Notes under the pieces: generated by a model
What the model was told of the DNA's origin: nothing
Database searches by the model: none
The model's input: the letters and a program-made list of their open reading frames with translations, nothing else
Translations under genes and position numbers: made by a program
Assembly (NCBI RefSeq): GCF_965222285.1
Contig: NZ_OZ244942.1
Coordinates: 1,612,001 to 1,676,000 of the forward strand
DNA from: Tepidicaulis sp002389665
GTDB lineage: Bacteria > Pseudomonadota > Alphaproteobacteria > Parvibaculales > Parvibaculaceae
DNA length: 64,000 bases
Reading direction: 5' to 3'
Shown: piece after piece, positions 1 through 8,884 of the stretch
Layout of the letters: each line of letters opens with the position of its first letter
Position numbering within the stretch: the stretch's first letter is position 1

Positions 1-864
1 TGAAAAATCGACAGGCAGGGAAGGTAGCGCCAGACGGTTGTCCATCGTGTCGATATATTCGGTCAGCGTATGGCCAATCACCTCGGGCTGTTCGAAGATT
101 TCCTTTGCCATGAAATGCCGGTGGTTGCCCTTACCGACAAGTGCTGCACTCGCATCGGTGATTTTCACCGGACGGTCGACTTTTTTGCCGTCCGCATCAT
201 AGACCGTCACGCCGCCGCGTTTAACGATGGCCCAGTCGCCTTCTTCCAGGAACGCCACCCGGTTCGTCATCGGCGCGAGCGCAAAGGCGTCGGAGCCGAG
301 ATACATTTCCCCGTCGCCATAGCCAATGGCGAGCGGGCTGCCCTTGCGCGCGCCGATCATCAAATCTTCTTCGCCGCGAAAGAGAATGCAGAGCGCAAAA
401 GCGCCCTCCAGGCGGCTGAGCGTTTGGGAGGCGGCATCGATGGCGCTGGCGCCCGCCTTCATGGCCTGGGTGATGAGATGAGCGACGATCTCCGTATCAG
501 TGTCGCTGGTGAAGGTCACACCGTCAGCTTCAAGTTCGGCGCGCAGCTCGCGGAAATTTTCGATGATGCCGTTATGGACCAGCGCCACTTTGTCTGTGAT
601 ATGTGGATGGGCGTTCTTCTCGGAGGCCGGCCCATGAGTTGCCCAGCGCGTGTGGCCGATGCCGGCCGTGCCGTCGAGCGGGCTTGCGGTGAGCACGGCA
701 TCGAGTGCGGTCAGTTTGCCGACGGCGCGACGGCGGTCGATTTCGCCATTGACTAGCGTGGCGATCCCGGCGGAATCATAGCCGCGATATTCAAGCCGCT
801 TCAGCGCATCCAGAATGACAGGAGCTGCTGGCTGGGTGCCTAGAACGCCGACAATGCCGCACAT
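1..864 (-). CDS. glmS: Glutamine-fructose-6-phosphate aminotransferase, N-terminal part (cut by window start)
   Basis: The enzyme makes glucosamine-6-phosphate from fructose-6-phosphate and glutamine, the first committed step to UDP-GlcNAc for peptidoglycan and lipid A. The reading frame stays open for 288 codons from an ATG at 864 to the window edge, so the isomerase (SIS) domains are mostly missing here. It starts MCGIVGVLG, which places the class II amidotransferase nucleophile at Cys2. GHTRWATHG, HNGIIEN and a DTDTE segment of the glutaminase domain follow in order. The gene lies 24 bp downstream of glmU on the same strand, the usual glmU-glmS operon order. The only oddity is truncation by the window boundary. 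Confidence 0.96.
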   Translation of the reverse strand, partial: MCGIVGVLGTQPAAPVILDALKRLEYRGYDSAGIATLVNGEIDRRRAVGKLTALDAVLTASPLDGTAGIGHTRWATHGPASEKNAHPHITDKVALVHNGIIENFRELRAELEADGVTFTSDTDTEIVAHLITQAMKAGASAIDAASQTLSRLEGAFALCILFRGEEDLMIGARKGSPLAIGYGDGEMYLGSDAFALAPMTNRVAFLEEGDWAIVKRGGVTVYDADGKKVDRPVKITDASAALVGKGNHRHFMAKEIFEQPEVIGHTLTEYIDTMDNRLALPSLPVDFS

Positions 865-888
865 AATATTCCCCGGTTGGTTTGGGTC

Positions 889-2238
889 TTAAGAGGATTT
901 GGTTTTTTCTTTGGAAGCGCGAAAACTCGCCGCCCATCCTTTTTTCTCGAACTGCTTGCCACGCGCTACGGCGAGCGCATCCGGCTCGACATCCTTCGTC
1001 ACGACGCTGCCCGAGCCCACATAGGCACCGGCGCCGATGGAAACCGGCGCGACGAGCGAGCTGTTCGAGCCGACAAAGGCGCCGTCGCCGATATCGGTAA
1101 AGTGCTTGTCATAGCCATCGTAGTTGCAGGTGATGGTGCCGGCCCCGATATTGGCTTCCACGCCGACGCGCGCATCGCCGATATAGGACAGATGGCTGAT
1201 CTTGGCCCCGTCCTCGACCTTGGCTTTTTTCGTTTCGACGAAATTGCCGATCTTGGCTTTCTTGCCGACATCGGTGCCGGGGCGCAAACGGGCGAAGGGG
1301 CCGACCTGGGCGCCTGCACCGACATGCACGCCTTCCAGATGGCTGAAGGGTTTGACCTCTGCCCAATCCTCGACGTGAACGCCGGGGCCGAAGACGACAT
1401 TCTGCCCAATCAGCACATCGCGCCCGAGCCGCGTATCATGGCTGAAATAGACCGTGGACGGATCGAGCAGCGTCGCGCCTTCCAGAAGCGCCTTCTCGCG
1501 CATCCGGTCCTGAAAGATTTCTTCCGCAACCGCGAGATCGAGCCGGCTGTTGATGCCGAGAATTTCTTCTTCGGGGCATTCGATGACGCACATGGAAAGT
1601 CCGCGTGCCCGCGCCTCTCCGGCAATATCGGTCAGATAATATTCGCCTTGCGCATTATCCGGCTTGAGATCGTTCAGAAGCTCGAAAAGCAGCGGCGTGC
1701 GCACGGCCATGGCCCCGCCATTGCAAAGGTCGATAGCGGCTTCTTCGGGGCTTGCATCCTTCGCCTCGACGATCTTGATGAGCGCGCCTTCTTCGTTCAG
1801 CACCAGGCGGCCATAGGGCGCCGGGTCGTCGGCCTGAAAGCCGAGCACCACGACATCGTTTCCGTTTGCGCAGGTCTGCTGCATCCGCGTCAGTGTTTCA
1901 GGCGTGATAAGCGGCGTATCGCCAAAGACCACGACAGCAACGCCTTCGAAGCCCGAGAGCACCTCTTCAGCAGCTTTGACCGCATCGCCCGTGCCGTTCT
2001 GCTCTTTCTGGTAGGCAATATGACTTGCCCCCTCTGCCAGCGCATAATCAGCAACAGCGTCCATACCGGGCGCGAGGACTGTGATGGTCTTATCGCTTGC
2101 GCAAGCCGAAGCCGCGCTCAGGACATGGCCGAGCATGGCTTTGCCGCCAAGCTCATGCAGGACTTTCGGACGGGCCGATTTCATTCGCGTGCCCTTGCCG
2201 GCGGCAAGAACGATAATGGCTGAATTGATCACTGACAT
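889..2238 (-). CDS. glmU: Bifunctional GlcNAc-1-phosphate uridyltransferase / glucosamine-1-phosphate acetyltransferase
   Basis: GlmU acetylates glucosamine-1-phosphate and then couples it to UTP, giving UDP-GlcNAc. The 449-residue length is normal for the family. The N-terminal nucleotidyltransferase motif LAAGKGTRMKSARPK lies near residues 11-25. The C-terminal half is a left-handed beta-helix of hexapeptide repeats containing SHLSYIGDA, whose His corresponds to the catalytic base of the acetyltransferase, and GAGTITCNYDGYD. It is followed 24 bp later by glmS, so both UDP-GlcNAc enzymes are probably co-transcribed. About 160 AT-rich bases separate it from the next upstream start, which leaves room for its own promoter. 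Confidence 0.97.
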   Translation of the reverse strand: MSVINSAIIVLAAGKGTRMKSARPKVLHELGGKAMLGHVLSAASACASDKTITVLAPGMDAVADYALAEGASHIAYQKEQNGTGDAVKAAEEVLSGFEGVAVVVFGDTPLITPETLTRMQQTCANGNDVVVLGFQADDPAPYGRLVLNEEGALIKIVEAKDASPEEAAIDLCNGGAMAVRTPLLFELLNDLKPDNAQGEYYLTDIAGEARARGLSMCVIECPEEEILGINSRLDLAVAEEIFQDRMREKALLEGATLLDPSTVYFSHDTRLGRDVLIGQNVVFGPGVHVEDWAEVKPFSHLEGVHVGAGAQVGPFARLRPGTDVGKKAKIGNFVETKKAKVEDGAKISHLSYIGDARVGVEANIGAGTITCNYDGYDKHFTDIGDGAFVGSNSSLVAPVSIGAGAYVGSGSVVTKDVEPDALAVARGKQFEKKGWAASFRASKEKTKSS

Positions 2239-2398
2239 ATATTTTGATCGCTAAAGAAATGAATGCCGAATCCCCCGTAACCGGCAGCACAACCTGTCAC
2301 AGATCGGGGATATTTAAGAAATAAAATAATATTTCAGGTTTTAACACCCGCCCGCGCCTTTAACCTAAACGGAAAAAGGCTGCCGCAGAAAGCTGGCC

Positions 2399-4351
2399 TT
2401 ACGCGGAGGGGTCGTCATGCATGGGAAAGGCTGAAGAGGCTTCCTGATTTTCGAGCCGGTCAGCGCGGGTAGCGAAATCCGGTAAAATCCGCTCCAGAAG
2501 CTCCCTCGTGTGCTGATGATCCGATTTGAGTGCCGCCTCGATCAGCGAATCGAGCATTTTTCCCACAAAAGCTTCTTCGGGAACCCGGGGCCGGGCCAGC
2601 ATAATCGCCTCATGCGAACTGTTGACCAGCGCTTCTTGGTGCTGGAAGAGGATTTCGTAGAGCCGCTCACCGGGGCGGAGGCCGGTAATTTCGATCTCGA
2701 TATCTTTATCGGGCTGCAGACCGGCAAGACGGATCATCTGGCGGGCCATATCGAGAATATTGACGGGCTCGCCCATATCCAGAACCGCAATGCCGCCGCC
2801 CTCTTCAAGCATTGTATCGCGCAACGTAGATGCCTGAAGCACCAACTCGACCGCCTCACGGATGGTCATGAAATACCGGGTCATGCGCGGATCGGTCACC
2901 GTCAAAGGCCCGCCCTGCTCCAACTGCCTTTGGAAAAGCGGCACAACGGAGCCCGCAGAGCCCAGCACATTGCCGAAGCGCACGGTGACGAAGCGTGTGC
3001 CGCCCTGTTCGCGCCCGCGAATGTCCTGTGCTTGGCAATAGGTTTCGGCGATACGCTTCGAGGCGCCCATGACGCTGACGGGCTGAACCGCCTTGTCCGT
3101 CGAAATCATTACCATCATCTGTACATGATGGGCGGTGCAGGCATCGGCGACATTGCGCGTGCCCATGACATTCGTCAGCACCGCCTCGGAAGGTTGTGAT
3201 TCCAGAAGCGGCACATGTTTAAGTGCTGCAGCATGGAAAACGATTTCCGGTTTCTCGCGGTCGAAAGTTTCGAAAAGCGATTTCCGGTCGCGTACATTTA
3301 CCAGCAATGCCTGACGTTCGATCGCCGGAAAACGCCGGGCCATTTCACCGTCTATCTCAAAGAGATTGTATTCGCTGGCATCGACCAGCGTCAGCTGCGA
3401 GGGGGTGAAAGCCGCGATCTGGCGGACTAGCTCGGAACCAATACTGCCCCCTGCCCCGGTTATCAGCACCCGCTTGCCGGTCAAAAGCGCTGCCATCGCG
3501 CTGCGGTCGAGCCTTGCCTGGGGGCGGCTGAGAAGATCCTCAACATTGACCGGCTGCACCGTGATCCGGTTGCTATCGGCATTCTGCAGCTGGGACATTT
3601 CAGGCAATCGGGAAAGACGAATGCCTTCTTCCTCCGTCAGTTCCAGAAGCTTTTTGACCGGCTCCCCTTTTAAAGAAGGATCGGAAAGGATGAGATGGCC
3701 GATATGGGCGCCGCGCCCGCGCAGGCGGCGCAGGATGGGGCCGATTTCATTCAATCCGCCCAAAATCTTGACGCCGCGGATGCGGCTGCCCACCGGGCGT
3801 TCATTGTCCGCATTGATCAGGCCGGAAACATGATAAGGCGCAGCGTCGACGCGCGACATTTTCCGGATAAAAGCCTCGGCTTCATCGGTTGCACCGATGA
3901 GTAGCACATTTAGTTGCTGGTCTTTGGGCGCTCCTTTGGCAAAGCCGGGCTGGCGTTCGTGCCAAAGGCGGAAGACCAGGCGGCTGCCGATGAAAAGCCC
4001 GCCAAGGCAAAGAATATTGATGCCGATAAAGGAACGGGGAAACCCGTCGAGCCGCGTCGTCAGAAAGAGGACCGCAAGAAAAATCAAGTTGATCAGCGCA
4101 GCCGTGCGCGCCAGCAGGATCGCATCATCCACCGATACCCAGCGCCAGGCAATGCGCCCGTGGCGCGAGAAGAAAATCGTAACTGTAGCAATCCCGATAA
4201 AAATGCCGGTCGCCAGCACCGTCAAATCGAAACGTTCCATCAGGCCATCGAACCCTACCCGCAAGGCAAGCGAGATCGGGACGGACAGAGCTGCCAGGGA
4301 AATATCTATGGCTAGAATGGCCGCATTTCTGAATCTATGGGAGATCGCCAT
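2399..4351 (-). CDS. Membrane nucleotide-sugar 4,6-dehydratase, FlaA1/WbpM/CapD family
   Basis: The 650-residue protein has an N-terminal block of about four membrane helices (residues 10-120), then a CoA-binding-like domain and an extended SDR Rossmann domain. The nucleotide motif TGAGGSIGSE lies near residue 297. The catalytic region reads STDKAV and then SVMGASK, so the usual SDR tyrosine is replaced by Met, as is known for the PglF/WbpM subfamily. These enzymes make UDP-4-keto-6-deoxy-GlcNAc from UDP-GlcNAc for O-antigen, capsule or glycoprotein sugars. That fits its place between glmU (substrate supply) and galE. The exact product sugar cannot be told from the sequence. Confidence 0.9.
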   Translation of the reverse strand: MAISHRFRNAAILAIDISLAALSVPISLALRVGFDGLMERFDLTVLATGIFIGIATVTIFFSRHGRIAWRWVSVDDAILLARTAALINLIFLAVLFLTTRLDGFPRSFIGINILCLGGLFIGSRLVFRLWHERQPGFAKGAPKDQQLNVLLIGATDEAEAFIRKMSRVDAAPYHVSGLINADNERPVGSRIRGVKILGGLNEIGPILRRLRGRGAHIGHLILSDPSLKGEPVKKLLELTEEEGIRLSRLPEMSQLQNADSNRITVQPVNVEDLLSRPQARLDRSAMAALLTGKRVLITGAGGSIGSELVRQIAAFTPSQLTLVDASEYNLFEIDGEMARRFPAIERQALLVNVRDRKSLFETFDREKPEIVFHAAALKHVPLLESQPSEAVLTNVMGTRNVADACTAHHVQMMVMISTDKAVQPVSVMGASKRIAETYCQAQDIRGREQGGTRFVTVRFGNVLGSAGSVVPLFQRQLEQGGPLTVTDPRMTRYFMTIREAVELVLQASTLRDTMLEEGGGIAVLDMGEPVNILDMARQMIRLAGLQPDKDIEIEITGLRPGERLYEILFQHQEALVNSSHEAIMLARPRVPEEAFVGKMLDSLIEAALKSDHQHTRELLERILPDFATRADRLENQEASSAFPMHDDPSA

Positions 4352-4466
4352 CGGCGGGATCCATCATCCTTTTGGCGGATACTCGCCATTCTTTAGCATG
4401 TGGTTGCCGACAGAGCCAGAAGAAGGCAGATGCGCCATTTGGGAAGGGTTAGCTCAAAAAGGGCAA

Positions 4467-5453
4467 TTAACGAACTTTCTCGGGCAAGTTTTGTTCCCAC
4501 GCGAGGGCATGGCGCACGATCTGCTTGAGATCGTCATATTGCGGGGTCCAGCGCATCCGCTCCTTGAGCAAGTTTGAGTTGGCGACCAAGGCAGCCGGGT
4601 CACCTGCCCGGCGGGGTTCTTCCGTGGCCTTGACGGGGCGCCCTGAGACCTCCTCTACGGCTTGTATGACCTCGCGGACGGAGAACCCATGGCCGTAGCC
4701 GCAATTGGCGGCAAGCGAAGCACCGCCCTCCCGCAAATAGTGGAGCGCGGACCTGTGAGCCGCGATGAGGTCGGAAACATGGATGTAGTCCCGCACACCG
4801 GTCCCGTCCGGGGTCTCGTAGTCGGTTCCGAAAATACCCATTTGCTCACGCTGGCCGAGCGCGGTCTGGCAGGCGATCTTAATGAGGTGCGTGGCATTGC
4901 GCGTCGATTGACCCGAACGGCCCGCAGGATCGGCGCCGGCGACATTGAAATAGCGCAGCGCCACATAGCGCAGATCATAGGCGGCAGCTGTGTCGCGCAG
5001 CATCCATTCCGTCATCAGCTTGGACGTGCCGTAGGGAGAAATCGGGTGAAGCTCCATGTCCTCCGTGACGGGGGACGTTTCGGGCATCCCGTAAACGGCG
5101 GCTGTCGAGGAGAAGATGAAGTATTTCACACCGCTTTTTACGCAAGCCTCGATCAGATCACGCGACTTGGCGGTATTGTTCAGATAATATTTGAGAGGGT
5201 TCTCGACGGATTCCGGCACGATGATCGAACCGGCGAAATGGACCACGGCATCGACGCCATGTTGCCGGATCAGATCGCCGACAAGGCCCGTATCGCCGAC
5301 ATCACCTTCATGGAACTGGGCCTGCGGATGAACCGCCCAGCGAAAGCCGGTGGAAAGATTGTCGAGAACGACAACTTCCTCACCGGCATCCACAAGCGCC
5401 AAAACCATATGACTGCCGATATAGCCGGCACCGCCGGTAACAAGAACAGTCAT
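4467..5453 (-). CDS. galE: UDP-glucose 4-epimerase
   Basis: It interconverts UDP-glucose and UDP-galactose (or the GlcNAc/GalNAc forms) with tightly bound NAD. The 328-residue sequence begins MTVLVTGGAGYIGSH, the GalE NAD-binding signature, and carries SSTAAVYG followed by SPYGTSK, the Ser and Tyr-x3-Lys of the active site near residue 145. A GAG/NCGYG segment near the C-terminal substrate domain is also typical. The gene lies 37 bp downstream of cysNC and 115 bp upstream of the FlaA1-like gene, all on the minus strand, suggesting a surface-polysaccharide precursor cluster. Substrate breadth (GlcNAc or Glc) is not resolved. Confidence 0.95.
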   Translation of the reverse strand: MTVLVTGGAGYIGSHMVLALVDAGEEVVVLDNLSTGFRWAVHPQAQFHEGDVGDTGLVGDLIRQHGVDAVVHFAGSIIVPESVENPLKYYLNNTAKSRDLIEACVKSGVKYFIFSSTAAVYGMPETSPVTEDMELHPISPYGTSKLMTEWMLRDTAAAYDLRYVALRYFNVAGADPAGRSGQSTRNATHLIKIACQTALGQREQMGIFGTDYETPDGTGVRDYIHVSDLIAAHRSALHYLREGGASLAANCGYGHGFSVREVIQAVEEVSGRPVKATEEPRRAGDPAALVANSNLLKERMRWTPQYDDLKQIVRHALAWEQNLPEKVR

Positions 5454-5490
5454 GAAATTACCCCAGTTAACGTGTTGGCCTTACGCTAAC

Positions 5491-7404
5491 TTATACGCGG
5501 AAATTTCTCTCCACGTAATTAATGAGAATTTCCAGGCATTCTTCCAGCGGTGTCTCTGCCGTATCGATTACGAGGTTCGGAGAATCCGGTTCCTCATAGG
5601 GAGCGGAAATGCCGGTAAACTCTTTGATCTCGCCGGCGATGGCCTTTTTATAGAGGCCCTTGGGGTCGCGCTGCTTACAGGTCTCCACGTCCGCTTTCAC
5701 ATAGATTTCGTGGAAACTGTCCCCGGCTGCCGCCCGGGCGCGGTCGCGGTCCGAGCGGTAAGGTGAAATGAAGGAGGTGATGGCCAGCATACCTGCCCGC
5801 TGGAAAAGCGCCGCCGTTTCACCCACGCGGCGGATGTTTTCCGCCCGGTCTTCCGGGGAGAACCCCAGATTAGCGTTGAGCCCATGGCGGACATTGTCAC
5901 CGTCGAGCACGTAGGAGCTGTAGCCTTTTTCAAACAGCAGCTTCTCGAGCGCCACGGCGAGCGTCGACTTGCCCGCACCGGAAAGGCCGGTGAACCAAAG
6001 CACGCCGCCCTTATGACCATTGCGCCGGGCGCGCTCTTCGATCGACACACCGTGTTCGACACGCGTGATATTGGTCGACTTCGTCGCCATGATCATGCTG
6101 CGCTGGTCGGCATAGCCTTCCATGGAAATGATGCCGCCGCCCGCAATGTCGTAATTATCGACAAGCACGAACCGCCCCGTGCGGCCATTATTCGCAAACT
6201 CATCGAGCGCCAGCATGCGCCGCGCACGGATCGTGACTTCCGCTACCTGGTTGCGTTCGACCTGCTCGGACTCCGAATTCGACAAATCGCTCGTATCGAT
6301 GATGCGGTCGACTTTTTGCACCGTGACAGGGGTCTCGAATGTGCCGAGTTTGAGCTTGTAGCTTTTGCCCGCCGTCAACGGATCGTGCCCGAGCCAGAAG
6401 AGCCGCGCGCGGAAGACTTCCGTCTCGACCGGCGCATCTTCTTCGTGACTGATCAACTCGCCGCGTTCGACGAAAATTTGCTCGTCAAGCGTGATACCGA
6501 TGGATTCGCCGGCAACAGCTTCGGTCGGCGGCGTGAAATCGTCGCGCGCGGACCAGCTTTCGATGCTCTGCACTTTTGCAGTCTTGTTTGAAGGAGAAAA
6601 GACCAGCTTGTCGCCGACCTTCAAACTGCCGGATTCGATACGTCCGGCGATGATCCGGCGCTGGTCGAATTTATAAACGTCCTGCACCGGGAAGCGCAGC
6701 GATTGGTCGACCAACGGTGCATTCGGCAGGAAGCTGTCCAGCGCCTTGACGACCGTCGGGCCCTTGTACCAGGGCATGCTTTTCGAGCCGTTGGCAATAT
6801 TGTCGCCTTCACGCGCGGAAACGGGAATGACGAAGGTCGGCTCCACACCGATCGAGCGCAGGTAGTCGCGATACTCTTCCTCGATCAGATCGAACTGTTC
6901 CTGTTCATAGCCCACCAGATCCATCTTGTTGACGGCAACGGCGACCTGGCGCACGCCCATCAGATGAAGCAGATAGCCATGGCGGCGAGACTGCTCGCGC
7001 ACACCTTCGGCGGCATCGATGATCAGCAGCGCGGCATCGGACTGTGCAGCGCCCGTGATCATGTTTTTCAGGAACTCTTTGTGACCCGGCGCATCGATGA
7101 TCGTGTAATCGCGTGCTTCCGTCTTGAACCAGATCTGGCTCGTGTCGATGGTAATGCCCTGATCGCGCTCGGCCTGCAGCGCGTCCATGAGGAAGGCATA
7201 TTCGAAGGGCACGCCGCGGCGTTCGCACATCGCCTTGATGGACTCATACTTGCCATCGGGCAGCGAGCCCGTGTCATGGAAAAGCCGTCCGACAAGCGTC
7301 GACTTACCGTGGTCGACGTGGCCGACGATGACGATCCTGAGAAGATCCCGGGCCTTTTGTGCATCCGGGTTGATAGAAGCCAGTTTCACGTTTGTCTCAC
7401 CCAT
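5491..7404 (-). CDS. cysNC: Sulfate adenylyltransferase large subunit fused to APS kinase
   Basis: The N-terminal two thirds is CysN, the GTPase subunit that drives ATP sulfurylase: GHVDHGKST near residues 27-35, DAPGHKEF, and NKMD. The last 190 residues are CysC (APS kinase), with a second P-loop GLSGAGKST near residue 472 and DGDNVRHGLN. With CysD it turns sulfate into PAPS. The 637-residue fusion is the form known from rhizobial NodQ/CysNC. It lies 12 bp after the cysD stop, so the two are translationally close, with AAGGA upstream of the ATG. No PAPS reductase (cysH) is in the window, so the fate of the PAPS (cysteine or sulfated surface sugars) is open. Confidence 0.96.
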   Translation of the reverse strand: MGETNVKLASINPDAQKARDLLRIVIVGHVDHGKSTLVGRLFHDTGSLPDGKYESIKAMCERRGVPFEYAFLMDALQAERDQGITIDTSQIWFKTEARDYTIIDAPGHKEFLKNMITGAAQSDAALLIIDAAEGVREQSRRHGYLLHLMGVRQVAVAVNKMDLVGYEQEQFDLIEEEYRDYLRSIGVEPTFVIPVSAREGDNIANGSKSMPWYKGPTVVKALDSFLPNAPLVDQSLRFPVQDVYKFDQRRIIAGRIESGSLKVGDKLVFSPSNKTAKVQSIESWSARDDFTPPTEAVAGESIGITLDEQIFVERGELISHEEDAPVETEVFRARLFWLGHDPLTAGKSYKLKLGTFETPVTVQKVDRIIDTSDLSNSESEQVERNQVAEVTIRARRMLALDEFANNGRTGRFVLVDNYDIAGGGIISMEGYADQRSMIMATKSTNITRVEHGVSIEERARRNGHKGGVLWFTGLSGAGKSTLAVALEKLLFEKGYSSYVLDGDNVRHGLNANLGFSPEDRAENIRRVGETAALFQRAGMLAITSFISPYRSDRDRARAAAGDSFHEIYVKADVETCKQRDPKGLYKKAIAGEIKEFTGISAPYEEPDSPNLVIDTAETPLEECLEILINYVERNFRV

Positions 7405-7416
7405 TTTCCCGGTTCC

Positions 7417-8211
7417 TTATAGATAGCCGTCAGCCCGAAGACGTTCAAAGGCATCTTCGCTTTCATGGTCCATGGCGCGGCCGGACCGTTCGGAAATCTT
7501 CGTTGTGCGCAGTTCGTCGATGATCTCGGGGATCGTCGTCGCGGTGCTATCGACCGGGAAGGTGATGTCCTTGTCGCCGAGCGAGCGGTAGCGCTTCCCG
7601 TCTTTGGCAAAATAAAGATCGATGGTCGGGATTTGTTCGCGCTGCGTATAGGCCCAGATATCGACTTCCGTCCAATGTAGAAGCGGATGCACACGGATAT
7701 GCGTACCGGGCGGGAAGTCGGTTTTGTACTGGTCCCAGAATTCCGGCGGCTGATCGCGGAAATCCCATTGCCCGCCCTGCCCGCGCGGCGAGAAAACGCG
7801 CTCCTTCGCGCGCGTTGCTTCTTCGTCGCGGCGGATGCCGGCAAAGAGCGCATTGAACTGATATTTCTCGATGGCTTTCTTCAGGCCCGCGGTCTTGCGC
7901 GCGGCGGAACGCGCGGCAGGCGGCAAGCTCTGATCGACTTCTTCGATCGGCGGGCATTCCTCGCGCAGGAATTTCAATCCCCATTCGTCCGCATAGCGGT
8001 CGCGAAAAGCATACATCTCCGGAAATTTCTTACCCGTATCCACATGCATAACGGGAAAGGGCACATGGCCGAAAAACGCCTTGCGCGCCAGCCAGATCAT
8101 GACGTTGGAGTCTTTCCCGAGCGACCACAGCATCGCGATATTCTCGATGCGGTTAAACGCTTCACGGAAAATATAGATGCTTTGGCTTTCGAGCTGATCC
8201 AGCCGATCCAT
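7417..8211 (-). CDS. cysD: Sulfate adenylyltransferase small subunit
   Basis: CysD forms APS from ATP and sulfate, coupled to GTP hydrolysis by CysN. The PP-loop motif SLGKDS sits at residues 30-35, followed by the conserved VMHVDTGKKFPEMY segment and an RRDEE motif. I place the start at the ATG at 8211 rather than one 30 bp upstream: GGGAG lies seven bases before it, the upstream ATG has only a weak site, and the shorter N-terminus matches known CysD proteins. Length is then 264 residues. It is the first gene of the cysD-cysNC pair. An inverted repeat lies just upstream. Confidence 0.95.
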   Translation of the reverse strand: MDRLDQLESQSIYIFREAFNRIENIAMLWSLGKDSNVMIWLARKAFFGHVPFPVMHVDTGKKFPEMYAFRDRYADEWGLKFLREECPPIEEVDQSLPPAARSAARKTAGLKKAIEKYQFNALFAGIRRDEEATRAKERVFSPRGQGGQWDFRDQPPEFWDQYKTDFPPGTHIRVHPLLHWTEVDIWAYTQREQIPTIDLYFAKDGKRYRSLGDKDITFPVDSTATTIPEIIDELRTTKISERSGRAMDHESEDAFERLRADGYL

Positions 8212-8231
8212 CAGTGTGCTCCCGCAATTCC

Positions 8232-8252
8232 ATTCTTTCACACAAAAAGAAT
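8232..8252. promoter_or_regulatory. Inverted repeat upstream of cysD, candidate operator
   Basis: ATTCTTT and AAAGAAT are perfect complements separated by seven bases, beginning 20 bp upstream of the chosen cysD start. The dyad contains a T-N11-A core of the LysR/CysB kind. The position is consistent with a regulator of sulfate assimilation, but no regulator gene is nearby and the assignment is inference. Confidence 0.3.
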
Positions 8253-8358
8253 GTATTAAATTCAGTTACCCCGTGGGCGACTGTGATTTAATAGCCCGGC
8301 AAGACGAATGCAAGAGCGAATTCAGAGGAACGGACCGGATTTGCGCGCTGCGACTCTA

Positions 8359-8709
8359 CTAAGTCCGGTAGGAAGGAACCGGGTGGTAGCGCGGAATAGA
8401 CTGCTGACGCCGTTTCTCATCGCCCCGGGCACCGGTTTTGCGCAGCGGACGGTTCATTCTCGTCAATGTCGAGTAACGGCCATCCAGGCTAGCGGTTTCC
8501 TTAAAGGGAATTCCCGGCGAATTTGAGGCGGAAAAGATGGAAGGTGCACTGCGTTGCGCCAGTGCCGACTGGCGGGCCTCTTTGGCAAGGCGGCGCGAGG
8601 TAACGGCCAAATGTGCTAGAAGCAGCACCAACAAGCCGCCGGCAAATCCGTAAATCCCGGCTTGCGCGCCCAGCGGCCAGGCGTCAAAAGGCAAGGCATC
8701 GAGTGTCAT
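8359..8709 (-). CDS. Small hypothetical protein with one membrane helix
   Basis: I do not recognise a family. From the ATG at 8709 the protein has 116 residues: a short N-terminus, one hydrophobic helix at about residues 17-35 (AGIYGFAGGLLVLLLAHLAV), and a basic soluble tail rich in Arg, Ser and Pro. This start is supported by GGGAG seven bases upstream. The frame stays open 69 bases further upstream, but that part looks non-coding. It is divergent from the SPOR lipoprotein gene, sharing a 245 bp region that holds a CtrA-type site. The C-terminal 50 residues are low-complexity, so the true extent is uncertain. Confidence 0.5.
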   Translation of the reverse strand: MTLDALPFDAWPLGAQAGIYGFAGGLLVLLLAHLAVTSRRLAKEARQSALAQRSAPSIFSASNSPGIPFKETASLDGRYSTLTRMNRPLRKTGARGDEKRRQQSIPRYHPVPSYRT

Positions 8710-8847
8710 GAAGGGTCTCCCTTTATTTATGCCCGCCCTTACGCAAAAAGCCTGCCGGGTGGAAGCGCCCGTTTCCAAGGCATTTTGGAACCAATTCCTT
8801 GCTTCACCTGCCGATACCGCTCAAGCCTTGTGCAAAATGCGTAATGG

Positions 8848-8862
8848 TTAATCAGTTCTTAA
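8848..8862. promoter_or_regulatory. Putative CtrA binding site
   Basis: The sequence is an exact TTAA-N7-TTAA, the consensus of the alphaproteobacterial cell-cycle regulator CtrA. It is in the divergent intergenic region between the small membrane protein and the SPOR lipoprotein, about 22 bases upstream of the -35 element of the latter. That is a position compatible with activation. Confidence 0.5.
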
Positions 8863-8884
8863 GCGGAACTCCCCGGCGCGTTAA

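Noticed and set aside
877..2223. Plus-strand open frame (448 codons) opposite glmU
   Set aside because: Shadow of glmU, whose beta-helix repeats create regular open stretches on the other strand.
2340..2365. Two TTAA elements upstream of glmU, considered as a CtrA site
   Set aside because: The spacing is about 15 bases, not seven, so it does not match the CtrA consensus.
8381..8394. Sequence GGGTGGTAGCGCGG resembling the T-box antiterminator motif
   Set aside because: The core TGGNACCGCG is broken (AGC for ACC), there is no specifier stem or aminoacyl gene downstream, and T-boxes are not expected here. It also lies inside a plausible coding region on the other strand.
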